This document shows, piece after piece, positions 25,694-32,555 of a stretch of 32,555 nt of DNA. The number at the start of each line of letters is the position of its first letter. Position 1 is the stretch's first letter. Source of the DNA: Planctomycetales bacterium (lineage in GTDB: Bacteria > Planctomycetota > Planctomycetia > Isosphaerales > Isosphaeraceae); assembly GCA_027451885.1 (NCBI GenBank), contig DAIDHX010000098.1, positions 1 through 32,555 of the forward strand, read 5' to 3'. Position numbers and translations under genes: made by a program. The notes beneath the pieces are model-generated. The model was not told where the DNA came from. It saw nothing but the letters and a program-made list of their open reading frames with translations, and ran no database searches.

Positions 25694-26821
25694 TCAGCCC
25701 GCGCCGCTGGTCACAATGATGCTCACCTTGATCTTCAGCTCTTGCGCCTTGGGATGGGTCGTCTTGAGAACGATCTCGTCATCAATCCAGCCCAGCGGAG
25801 TGTTGGGCGGAACGGTGGCGGTCAACCGGTAGCGGCTCTTGTCCTTATCGGACTCAAGCGGCGTGATCGCGATGTCAAGATTCTTCGGCTTGTGGGCGAC
25901 CGTGAAGTCAATCTTACCCCCCCCACGCGCCAGCAACGTCAAGTCGCGCGTGGCCCCCTGCTTGCTGATCACGTTGGGAATCCGAAGCTGCTCCGGAATT
26001 ACACTGATCGGCCCGGTCACAATCCCGGTCATCGAGATCTTGAGCTCGGGCTGCAAGGGGTGGTCCGTATCCAGTACGATCTCGTCCAGAAAGCGCCCAA
26101 TCGGCATGCCCGGCTGGATCTCCACCTCGATCCGGTAGCCAAGCTTGGAGTTGAAGACCTTCTGCTCCTCGATGTCGAACGGAAGCGCCTTGGCCGAGAT
26201 CAGGTTGGGCCTCGAGGTCTTGATCCCCTTGACCTTGGTCTCGGGCCGGTCGCGGGAGAGCACGCCCACGCGGGCGATCTTCTTTTCCTCATTCGAGAAC
26301 GGCTGGAGCGTGATCATCTGCGGCGGCATCACAATCAACGGCGGAAACACAAGCCCCTTGACCACAAGCTGGAATGTGGGCTTGGCGGGGTCGTTGGTGC
26401 CGAAGGTGGCGGACTGCGAGTAATGATTCTCACGCATCCGGGTTTCCCAGGTGAGGGTGATCTTGGTCTCCTCACCGGTCTTCAGCTTCTTGATGGGCTT
26501 CTTGGTGCCGGGGTCGGCGTTCTTGGGGATCTCCAGCTCGGCGACCGTGCAGGAGCACGTGGGCTTACCTTCGAGCCACAGCTCAAGCTCGCCCGGACCG
26601 ACATTCTTGACGGTCCAGAAGTGGCTGGCCTTGTCGCGCTGAGACATCGTGCCGAAGTCAAACACCAGCTCCTGCGGAATCTCGACCTTGGGCGCGGGGC
26701 CCGTCGGCTTGGGAACCGCGGCGGCCAGGTCGGTGTCAGTCTCAGGCACATACTGGACGAGGAACGTCGCGGCCGCGGAAAGCGCGATCACGATAACTAT
26801 CAAACTGATCCATCGCGTCAT
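25694..26821 (-). CDS. DUF1573 family membrane-anchored protein
   Basis: The 375-residue protein has an N-terminal signal-anchor (about 5-23, ISLIVIVIALSAAATFLVQYV) and at least one clear DUF1573 domain: LVFDFGTMSQRDKASHFWTVKNVGPGELEL (52-81), then KPTCSCTVAELE with Cys89 and Cys91, and a closing strand. Two or more immunoglobulin-like repeats follow, each ending with an 'ELKI' strand (FLDEIVLDTDHPLQPELKISMTG and WIDDEIVLKTTHPKAQELKIKVSIIV). DUF1573 beta-sandwiches are common in Bacteroidetes and Planctomycetes, usually at the cell surface; their role is unknown. ATG 26821 has AAGG nine bases upstream. A promoter candidate and a 14-base palindrome lie in its leader (26883-26943). Confidence 0.92.
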   Translation of the reverse strand: MTRWISLIVIVIALSAAATFLVQYVPETDTDLAAAVPKPTGPAPKVEIPQELVFDFGTMSQRDKASHFWTVKNVGPGELELWLEGKPTCSCTVAELEIPKNADPGTKKPIKKLKTGEETKITLTWETRMRENHYSQSATFGTNDPAKPTFQLVVKGLVFPPLIVMPPQMITLQPFSNEEKKIARVGVLSRDRPETKVKGIKTSRPNLISAKALPFDIEEQKVFNSKLGYRIEVEIQPGMPIGRFLDEIVLDTDHPLQPELKISMTGIVTGPISVIPEQLRIPNVISKQGATRDLTLLARGGGKIDFTVAHKPKNLDIAITPLESDKDKSRYRLTATVPPNTPLGWIDDEIVLKTTHPKAQELKIKVSIIVTSGAG

Positions 26822-26882
26822 GATGACAAACCTTCCCCCTGGGAACCCTGCGATCGGCTGTACGAATGATTTCGGGACGGAT

Positions 26883-26896
26883 CACGAGCGCTCGTG
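26883..26896. promoter_or_regulatory. Perfect 14-base palindrome, candidate operator upstream of the DUF1573 gene
   Basis: CACGAGCGCTCGTG is self-complementary without mismatches. It lies 62-75 bases upstream of the DUF1573 start and just downstream of the promoter candidate at 26914-26943, where a repressor dimer would block transcription. It has no loop, so it is a poor terminator. The binding protein is unknown. Confidence 0.45.
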
Positions 26897-26913
26897 TTGC
26901 CTCGCTCTGAGTT

Positions 26914-26943
26914 ATCTTACGGACTTGGCGAGCGAGACGGCAA
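26914..26943 (-). promoter_or_regulatory. Candidate sigma-70-type promoter of the DUF1573 gene
   Basis: On the minus strand TTGCCG (26938-26943) and TAAGAT (26914-26919) are separated by 18 bases, each matching four of six consensus positions. Transcription would start near 26907, about 85 bases before the start codon. Prediction by eye only. Confidence 0.35.
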
Positions 26944-27048
26944 GCGGACGCGTGGCAATGGGTTGTACATGCTGCTTCGCCCGCATCGCGTCGCGGGGCC
27001 GAGATCATGCACGGCACAGGTTGCGTGTTGAAGGCGCTAGGGAGTCCT

Positions 27049-27933
27049 TCACGCGTCGACCGTCGCGGGCCGCCGCCCGGCGAGATTCACCCCGCGCCCT
27101 TGCCCGTGATGAAAGAAACGGGGATCGCGGCCCAGGTCCTCGATGGCCTCGAGCCCCGCGCGCTCGAACCAGCCGGCCACCTCCTGGGTCGTATGCCGCG
27201 AAAGATACCGGGGCGCGTACCAATCGAGCGTGTCGCAGACACGGACCTCGGGGTCGGGATGCATCGAGACCCCGATGGTGGCGACATGGAGCGCCACGCC
27301 CGCACGCTCGACCACACGCGACCGGCTTGCCATCATCCTGCGCTTGAGGCCGCCGATCGGGGCCAGAATCCGGCAGAGCGGCAGCAGAATCGCAAGCGGC
27401 AAGCGGGTCGTCACCAGGCGCTGGAGGTCCATGACCCACTCGATCAGCGGGCGCTCGCGCGGATAGACCCAGACCACAATCCGGCCGCCCGGCCTGAGCA
27501 AGCGCGCGAGCGACGCGAACGTGGCCGCGGGATCGGGCGTATGGTCGATCACCCCCAGGGAGTAGATGTGGTCGAAGCTTCCCGGTGCGAACGGCGGGCG
27601 CAAAAGATCGCCGCGCACGACGGCCGCCGCGGAGTGCTGCTCCGCGACCGCGCGCGCAGCCTCAACGGCGAGGCTCAAGTCGAGCCCCACCACGAGCCCG
27701 GGAGCCTGCTCGGCCGCGACGCGCAGATATCTCCCCATGCCGCAGCCGGCGTCGAGCACAATCCGCCCCGCCAGATCCGCCGGCTCAAGCCCCGTATGAT
27801 TGCGAAACGTCGCCCGATCCTCCTCGGGCCGGACAATGCGGAACCGGTTCCACTGGAGCGAGTAGGTCGACTTGGTGCGTTCCTGGTCTGGGGCTTCGGT
27901 CATGCGCCCGCCATCCACTGGGTCTTCGGTCAT
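27049..27933 (-). CDS. Class I SAM-dependent methyltransferase
   Basis: A 294-residue cytoplasmic methyltransferase (Methyltransf_11/25 type). Motif I is IVLDAGCGMGRYL (58-70), followed by the acidic loop VVGLDLS (81-87), motif II VVRGDLLRPPFAPGSFDHIYSLGVIDHTPDP and motif III RLLRPGGRIVVWVYP. An additional helical insert (about 159-215, with LPLAILLPLCRILAPIGG) and the phrase CDTLDWYAPRYLSRHTTQEVAGWFERAGL place it with methyltransferases associated with surface glycolipids or O-antigen-like modification, but the substrate is unknown. The start is ATG 27933, overlapping the tsaB stop as ATGA. A second in-frame ATG ten codons later (27903) lies at the same position in the second copy of a duplicated junction, and the true start could be either. 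Confidence 0.9.
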   Translation of the reverse strand: MTEDPVDGGRMTEAPDQERTKSTYSLQWNRFRIVRPEEDRATFRNHTGLEPADLAGRIVLDAGCGMGRYLRVAAEQAPGLVVGLDLSLAVEAARAVAEQHSAAAVVRGDLLRPPFAPGSFDHIYSLGVIDHTPDPAATFASLARLLRPGGRIVVWVYPRERPLIEWVMDLQRLVTTRLPLAILLPLCRILAPIGGLKRRMMASRSRVVERAGVALHVATIGVSMHPDPEVRVCDTLDWYAPRYLSRHTTQEVAGWFERAGLEAIEDLGRDPRFFHHGQGRGVNLAGRRPATVDA

Positions 27934-27943
27934 GCGCCCGCCA
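27894..27943. repeat. Tandem duplication of the tsaB stop / methyltransferase start junction
   Basis: The 20 bases at 27894-27913 (CTTCGGTCATGCGCCCGCCA) recur exactly at 27924-27943, a period of 30 bases. Each copy contains CAT with TCA, that is the ATG of the methyltransferase overlapping a TGA in the tsaB frame. The period is ten codons, so both reading frames survive. Confidence 0.9.
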
Positions 27944-28646
27944 CCCCTGGAGCGGCGATCGCTCCCTCATGCTTCGACTCCGCGGCGCTTTTGCGCATGT
28001 AATACGGCTCGAGCGTCCAGAAGTCAGGCCCGCGAAGCCCTGCTTCAGGCGTAAGGGCCAGATCCAGGAGCGTCTCCCAGCGCGGGTGGTTGCTCACGCT
28101 CGGATCGAGCGGCACCCGGCCCTCGAGCCGGGCGCGAATCCGAGCCGCCTCAAGCGCGGGGCCGAGCACGAGCTCCGATCCCACGCCGGTCTCGACCCAT
28201 GCCTCCAGCGGCTCGAGCCGCGTCGGCCCCTGGCATTCCAAAGGCACATCCGGCGCCTCTCTGGCGAAGTCCGCCACGTACAGATCCCCGCGCTGGGCGT
28301 CCGCGATCACAGTCACCCGCAACACCCCCCCAGGCGCATTCGCCGCCACCGCCTCCAGGCTATTAACACCCACAAGCTCCGCGCCCGACACATAGGCCAG
28401 CGTCTTCGCCGCCGTCACCCCGATCCGCAATCCCGTGTACGAACCCGGACCCAAACCCACTCCGATCCGCCCAAGCCCCCTGAGCGCAATCCCACATTCC
28501 ACCAGAACCGCCTGGATCGCCGGCACCAAATCTCGCCCGTGACGGCGATCGCCCGCCGTCCTCGCCCCCGCGCGAGCCCCCGCTCCACTCCGCACCCCAA
28601 TCACCGCGATCTCCGTCGAGGAATCCAGCACCAACACGTCAGCCAT
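27930..28646 (-). CDS. tsaB: tRNA threonylcarbamoyladenosine biosynthesis protein TsaB
   Basis: The 238-residue ASKHA-fold protein partners TsaD and TsaE in forming the t6A37 base of tRNAs that read ANN codons. MADVLVLDSSTEIAVIG opens the first strand, and GLGPGSYTGLRIGVTAAKTLAYVSGAELVGVNSLEAV (65-101) is the family hallmark. DAQRGDLYVADF and the C-terminal LEPYYMRKSAAESKH also match, with the usual 'LEPxYxRxSxAE' ending. The start at ATG 28646 follows GAGGGG. A 14-residue extension to 28688 is possible but begins in non-conserved sequence. The stop overlaps the ATG of the methyltransferase (ATGA, 27930-27933), and the junction is tandemly duplicated. Confidence 0.95.
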   Translation of the reverse strand: MADVLVLDSSTEIAVIGVRSGAGARAGARTAGDRRHGRDLVPAIQAVLVECGIALRGLGRIGVGLGPGSYTGLRIGVTAAKTLAYVSGAELVGVNSLEAVAANAPGGVLRVTVIADAQRGDLYVADFAREAPDVPLECQGPTRLEPLEAWVETGVGSELVLGPALEAARIRARLEGRVPLDPSVSNHPRWETLLDLALTPEAGLRGPDFWTLEPYYMRKSAAESKHEGAIAAPGVAGA

Positions 28647-28723
28647 GCACCTGTGCCCCCCTCGCAAAAACACCATGAACGCGTGCACTTGACCGAATCG
28701 GGTTCTTCGCCCTATCCTTTTTG

Positions 28724-28757
28724 AATGTTGTCCATTAGACTAAAAAAGGACAACATT
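28724..28757. promoter_or_regulatory. Nested inverted repeat between divergent tsaB and metallophosphoesterase
   Basis: AATGTTGTCC (28724-28733) and GGACAACATT (28748-28757) are perfect inverted arms of 10 bases. Inside the 14-base spacer TTAG-A-CTAA (28735-28743) is itself palindromic. The surroundings are AT-rich (cctttttg, taaaaaa), unlike the genome average. The element sits 78 bases upstream of the tsaB start and 103 bases upstream of the metallophosphoesterase, where an operator for one or both divergent units would lie. It could also fold as an RNA hairpin. Confidence 0.55.
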
Positions 28758-28860
28758 TGGATCGAGCCAGCTCGGATCAGACCCCCTTACTGGAATGACC
28801 CTACGCCCTGGCCAGACTCCAAAGTGATTCTCACGGATTGGTTTTTGTGGGGGTTTTCCG

Positions 28861-29697
28861 GTGCTCCGCGCGTTGATCAGTGATATCCACGGCAATCTTG
28901 AAGCCCTGGAGGTGGTCCTCGCCGACATTCAAGCCCTCGGGGTGAAAGAGATCTTCTGCCTTGGCGATATCGTCGGTTACGGCCCAAACCCTCGCGAATG
29001 CATTGATCGAGTAATGGAAACGTGCTCGCTCACGATCCTGGGGAATCACGACCAGGGCGTGATGTTTGATCCCGAAGGCTTCAACATCGGTGCTGAGAAA
29101 GCCATTTTCTGGACCCGGGAACAGCTTGACTCCTCCCGCGATCGCCAGCAACGCGAACAGCGCTGGGATTTCCTGATCAACCTGCCGCGTACCCACAAGA
29201 TGGGGCCGTATCTTTTTGTACACGGCTCGCCCCGCAATCCCCTCTCCGAGTATGTTTTCCCCGAGGATATTTACAACCATCGCAAGATGGAGCGGCTGTT
29301 CCAGCTCATCGGCCGCTACTGCTTCCAGGGGCATACGCACGTACCGGGGATTTTTACTGAGAATCATCAATTCTTCGCCCCCGAGGAGATTGATTACGAG
29401 TACGCTCTGGGCGAAGGCAAGATCATGGTCAACGTCGGTTCGGTGGGGCAGCCTCGGGACGGCGATAATCGCGCCTGTTATGTCCTACTGGAAGATGGGT
29501 TGCCAGAAACGTATTCGAACGGCCTGGCCGACCCCATGAGTACGTCGACAACGACAACCGCCGGCCTCGCCGCACCCGTCGGGGCGAAGGTGGTCTACCG
29601 CCGTTTGCCGTACGATTTTGAAACCACCATCAAGAAAATTCATGAAATCAGCGATCTCGAACCGTTTCTTGGCGACCGCTTGCGGCAGGGACGCTAG
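28861..29697 (+). CDS. Calcineurin-like metallophosphoesterase (YfcE/MJ0936 type)
   Basis: The 278-residue protein has the whole metal-binding set: Asp8 and His10 in LISDIHGN, Asp36 in LGDIVGYGP, Asn62-His63 in LGNHD, His121 in VHGSP and His158/His160 in GHTH. These bind two divalent metals for phosphodiester or phosphomonoester hydrolysis. The [10 protein letters not shown] phrase is typical of the group often annotated as YfcE-like or diadenosine tetraphosphatase-like. A Thr/Ser-rich linker (about 219-241, with TSTTTT) precedes the last strand and helix, an insertion I would not expect in the compact family. The start is GTG 28861, preceded by a G-rich tract (tgtggggg). It lies 150 bases upstream of yidC on the same strand. 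The substrate is unknown. Confidence 0.9.
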   Translation: MLRALISDIHGNLEALEVVLADIQALGVKEIFCLGDIVGYGPNPRECIDRVMETCSLTILGNHDQGVMFDPEGFNIGAEKAIFWTREQLDSSRDRQQREQRWDFLINLPRTHKMGPYLFVHGSPRNPLSEYVFPEDIYNHRKMERLFQLIGRYCFQGHTHVPGIFTENHQFFAPEEIDYEYALGEGKIMVNVGSVGQPRDGDNRACYVLLEDGLPETYSNGLADPMSTSTTTTAGLAAPVGAKVVYRRLPYDFETTIKKIHEISDLEPFLGDRLRQGR

Positions 29698-29847
29698 TTC
29701 GGTGATCGCCTTCCCAGCGAAATCGCTCTTGCCGGGTTGGGCCGTGCGCCCTGCTTCGGCCGCTCCCATCAGGGGCGGCAGGCGCAATCCATCCGAATTC
29801 GCCTCCGGCCTTGAGACGATCCCCGCTGGCTCAAGGATCGCCCCCCG

Positions 29848-32130
29848 ATGAATAATGAGAAGCGCCTGATTCTTTTCTTCGCGCTCGTTTCGATCTGGTT
29901 CATGGTTGCTCCGGCCGTGTTTCGCTTCTTTGGGATTGAGCTTGCGCCCAAGCGTCCCGTGAAGCCCCCGGCCAACGCCGCGGCCGAAGCCGACAAGAAG
30001 GCCGATCCCAACAAGAAGGCCGAGCCCGACCAGAAGGGCGAACCGGGCAAGGTGGAAACGGCGCAGGGAGCGCAGGCGACGAAGTCGGCCGAGGTCGCCC
30101 AGGCCAGGCCCACCGACTCATCCAAACCTGCCCCCGAGCTCAAGGCCAGGCCCGAGCCCAGGGTCGAGGTCGTAAAGCCCACCGAGCTCGAGCTTGGCGG
30201 GCTGCTCGATCATGAACCGGTCGGCTACCGGCTCCAGGTGGGTCTCGAGCAAAAAGGGGCAGGGATTCGCTCGATCCTGTCCTCGCGTTATGACGAGGAC
30301 TTCGGCGAGCGCAAGCGGATCAAGCTGCCGCTCGAGCTCGTGCGGCGAGACGCCGTTTGGCCGCCGTCGCTGGCGCTCACCCTCAACGTGCCGCTCGTCC
30401 GCGCGGATCAGAAACAACGTCCCGCCGAGCCGGCCGACCCCCTGGCGGACGATCCCGCCCGTTCGATCCCGGTCGAGGTTGAGGACACGCTCGACAGCGT
30501 GGTCTGGGAGGTCGTGCGCGACGACAAGGGAACAATCAAGCGCTCCGTGACCCGCACCGATCGCGCCACCGGCGCCAAGGTCGAGGGACAGGCAATCGCC
30601 TTCCGCACCACGTCCAGCCAGGGGGTGGTCATTACCAAGACGTTCCGGCTCTGGCAGGAAAGCGACTCGGTCGAGCTCGAGCTCCGCTTCGAAAGCCCCA
30701 CGCAAACGCAGAAGATCGTGTACAACCTCCTCGGCCCTCACGGCATTCGCATCGAGGGGGAATGGTACACGAGCACCTTCCGCGACCTGGTCTTCGGGCA
30801 GCTTAGCCCGAGCGGCGTCGAGATCGCCACTTACTCCGCGGCTGACGTTGTGGGCGCGACCGGCAAGCCGATCGAGAACATGACGCTCCCCATCCGGTTC
30901 GGCGGCATCGAGAACCAGTATTTCGCCACCCTGCTCGCGCCCTACCCGCCACCCGCGAAGCCCGAGGATCGCTGGGACGACAAGACCACCGCCTTCGTGC
31001 TCCACAAGGACGCCGAGGCGCCTCACAAGTCCGAGATCGGGCTCAAGATCACCTCACGCCCCGTGGAGGTCGCGCCCGATCACCCCGTCACCCACACCTA
31101 CCAGGTCTACGCCGGACCCAAGATCGAACACAACCTCACCGCCGTGGGCGCGGAGGGGCTCGCCTCGTATCGCAAGAGCTCGATCATCCCCTTCGCCAAC
31201 TACATCGCCCGCGTCGTGATCACCCCGGCACTGGGGATCATGTACGACCTCACGGAGCGGATCTCTCGGCTCTTCGGCGGCAGCCGCGGCAATTATGGCG
31301 TCGCGATTATTCTGCTCACGATGGTGGTGCGCGGCCTGATGTTCCCCATCGGCCGCAAACAGGCCCTCGCCGCCCAGAAAATGCAAACGCTCCAGCCGCT
31401 GCTCAAGGACCTGCAAGAACGCTACAAGGACGACAAGGAACGCCTCACACGCGAGACCTTCGCCCTCTACAAAAAGCACGGCGTGAACCCCGTGGCCGGC
31501 TGCCTGCCCGCGCTCATCCAGCTCCCGATCTTCGTCGGACTCTGGCAGGCGCTCAACACCAGCTTCATGCTACGGCACTCGCCCTTTTTGTGGATCCAGG
31601 ATCTTGCCGCGCCCGACATGCTCTTCCGGTTCCCGTTCGACCTCCCCACCTTCGGCAACTGGATCAACCTGGGCAACTGGTTCAACGTGCTGCCGTTCCT
31701 GGTGGTCGGCCTGATGCTGGTCCAGACCAAGCTCTTCTCGCCGCCGGCCACCACGCCCGAGGCGGTGCAGCAACAGAAGGTCATGAAGTTCATGATGGTC
31801 TTCATGGGCTTCATGTTCTACAAGGTCCCTTCCGGCCTGGGCCTCTACTTCATCACGAGCAGCCTGTGGGCGATTTGCGAGCGTTTGCTCCTGCCCAGGA
31901 TCTCACACGCGCGTGATGCAGCCAGGCCGGGAGACGATACCGCCCCAGGGGTCAAGGGGCAGGACGGCGAACTGGCGGACGACAAGCCCAAGGGCAAGTT
32001 CGGCCAGTTGTGGGACAAGCTGCTTGAAGAGGCGCGGAAGGACAGCACGTACCGCAAGGTTACGGACGAATCGAACGGAGACGGCAGCCGCGACCGCTCG
32101 AAGCCGCGTGCCCGCCCCCGCAAGCGTTAG
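29848..32130 (+). CDS. yidC: Membrane protein insertase YidC
   Basis: The 760-residue protein inserts and folds inner-membrane proteins with or without SecYEG. N-terminal MNNEKRLILFFALVSIWFMVAP is the first helix. A 60-residue Lys/Glu/Pro/Ala-rich linker (about 41-105, with repeats such as DKKADPNKKAEPDQK) leads to the periplasmic beta-supersandwich (about 110-425). The core follows: IARVVITPALGIMYDLTERI (about 452-471) and YGVAIILLTMVVRGLMFPIG (482-501) with the conserved hydrophilic-groove Arg495. A coiled cytoplasmic hairpin (KMQTLQPLLKDLQERYKDDKERL) and AGCLPALIQLPIFVGLWQAL come next, then two closing helices through KVPSGLGLYFITSSLW. The tail is long and Lys/Arg-rich. The protein is longer than E. 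coli YidC (548), because of the linker and tail. mnmE follows 20 bases downstream. Confidence 0.97.
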   Translation: MNNEKRLILFFALVSIWFMVAPAVFRFFGIELAPKRPVKPPANAAAEADKKADPNKKAEPDQKGEPGKVETAQGAQATKSAEVAQARPTDSSKPAPELKARPEPRVEVVKPTELELGGLLDHEPVGYRLQVGLEQKGAGIRSILSSRYDEDFGERKRIKLPLELVRRDAVWPPSLALTLNVPLVRADQKQRPAEPADPLADDPARSIPVEVEDTLDSVVWEVVRDDKGTIKRSVTRTDRATGAKVEGQAIAFRTTSSQGVVITKTFRLWQESDSVELELRFESPTQTQKIVYNLLGPHGIRIEGEWYTSTFRDLVFGQLSPSGVEIATYSAADVVGATGKPIENMTLPIRFGGIENQYFATLLAPYPPPAKPEDRWDDKTTAFVLHKDAEAPHKSEIGLKITSRPVEVAPDHPVTHTYQVYAGPKIEHNLTAVGAEGLASYRKSSIIPFANYIARVVITPALGIMYDLTERISRLFGGSRGNYGVAIILLTMVVRGLMFPIGRKQALAAQKMQTLQPLLKDLQERYKDDKERLTRETFALYKKHGVNPVAGCLPALIQLPIFVGLWQALNTSFMLRHSPFLWIQDLAAPDMLFRFPFDLPTFGNWINLGNWFNVLPFLVVGLMLVQTKLFSPPATTPEAVQQQKVMKFMMVFMGFMFYKVPSGLGLYFITSSLWAICERLLLPRISHARDAARPGDDTAPGVKGQDGELADDKPKGKFGQLWDKLLEEARKDSTYRKVTDESNGDGSRDRSKPRARPRKR

Positions 32131-32150
32131 GGATCGTCCCCAGGCCGACC

Positions 32151-32555
32151 ATGCCCGCCGCGCTCGACCAGCACGACACCATCGCGGCCCCAGCCACTGC
32201 CCCGGGCGCGGGCGTGCGGGCCGTGGTGCGGCTCTCCGGTCCCCGCGCGATCCCCATCGCGACCGCGCTCCTGGGTGAACACGACCTGCGTCCAACGCGC
32301 GCCCAGCTTCTGACCGGCTCGATCACCCTCGAGGGCCTGCGCCCGCGCATCCCCGCGCTCGTGATGCTCTGGCTCGCACCCCGCTCCTACACCGGGCAGG
32401 ACGTCGCCGAAATCCACCTGCCCGGCTCTGCGCCGCTCGTCGAGCGGATCCTCACCGCACTCTATTCTCAAGGCGCCCGTCCCGCAGAACCGGGCGAGTT
32501 CACCCTCCGTGCCTTCCTGGCAGGGAAGCTCGACCTCACGCAGGCCGAGGCCGTG
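32151..32555 (+). CDS. mnmE: tRNA modification GTPase MnmE (TrmE), N-terminal part, cut by window end
   Basis: This is the first 135 codons of MnmE, which with MnmG installs carboxymethylaminomethyl groups at U34 of several tRNAs. The N-terminal formyl-THF-binding domain is recognisable: DTIAAPATAPGAGVRAVVRLSGP (9-31), APRSYTGQDVAEIH (76-89) and ARPAEPGEFTLRAFLAGKLDLTQAEAV (109-135). The usual EIHCHGG is EIHLPGS here (87-93). The GTPase domain and the C-terminal Cys lie outside the window. It starts 20 bases after the yidC stop, so the two are likely one transcript; yidC-mnmE adjacency is ancestral in bacteria. Confidence 0.94.
   Translation, partial: MPAALDQHDTIAAPATAPGAGVRAVVRLSGPRAIPIATALLGEHDLRPTRAQLLTGSITLEGLRPRIPALVMLWLAPRSYTGQDVAEIHLPGSAPLVERILTALYSQGARPAEPGEFTLRAFLAGKLDLTQAEAV

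Noticed and set aside
25655-26869. 404-codon + frame
   Set aside because: Antisense to the DUF1573 gene; a shadow typical of GC-rich coding DNA.

Overview
The window looks like high-GC chromosomal DNA from a planctomycete, probably near the Isosphaera/Gemmata group. The evidence is a DUF1559 H-X9-DG pseudopilin followed by a small transthyretin-like lipoprotein, a large two-heme PVC-type membrane-bound dehydrogenase, an exported repeat protein with the LExRxLLS-type N-terminal signature, and DUF1573 and TAXI receptor proteins typical of the phylum. I support 26 protein-coding genes, two of them cut by the window ends. I see no rRNA or tRNA gene, CRISPR array, intact insertion sequence or prophage.

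Layout. At 1-978 (-) lies the 5' part of an unrecognised gene, followed by a bestrophin-type channel (1122-1982 +). A 530-base gene-poor gap leads to a STAS-FHA-STAS signalling protein (2516-4072 +) and a small two-helix membrane protein with one EF-hand (4145-4789 +). The latter's 3' end overlaps a convergent MoxR-type AAA ATPase (4756-5736 -). Then come a GGAI/FxxN repeat beta-helix protein (5907-7748 -), a DUF502 membrane protein (8195-8977 +), and groES-groEL (11091 to 9063, -). The translationally coupled pseudopilin/lipoprotein pair occupies 13003 to 11412 (-).

From 13347 to 15906 (-) there is an exported protein of unknown function plus an M19-dipeptidase-like protein that has lost most of its metal ligands. 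Next are L-2-hydroxyglutarate oxidase (16094-17305 +), a TAXI-type receptor with no TRAP permease nearby (17384-18949 -), and a coupled pair of a radical SAM protein and a PVC dehydrogenase (23155 to 19078, -). A STAS-murQ-sugar kinase operon (25518 to 23251, -) points to amino-sugar and peptidoglycan recycling.

The last part holds a DUF1573 protein (25694-26821 -) and a tsaB-methyltransferase pair whose ATGA junction has been tandemly duplicated. Divergently from tsaB runs metallophosphoesterase - yidC - mnmE (28861 to the window end, +). YidC, MnmE, TsaB and GroESL are core functions (membrane insertion, tRNA modification, folding), so this is backbone chromosome rather than an accessory island.

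I found no clear previously undescribed defence or mobile system. The most unusual items are the STAS-FHA-STAS architecture, the radical SAM protein with a C-x6-C-x3-C cluster motif, the apparently metal-free M19 homologue, the TAXI receptor with a cytoplasmic helical tail, the STAS gene leading a murQ operon, and two strong palindromes in promoter regions.
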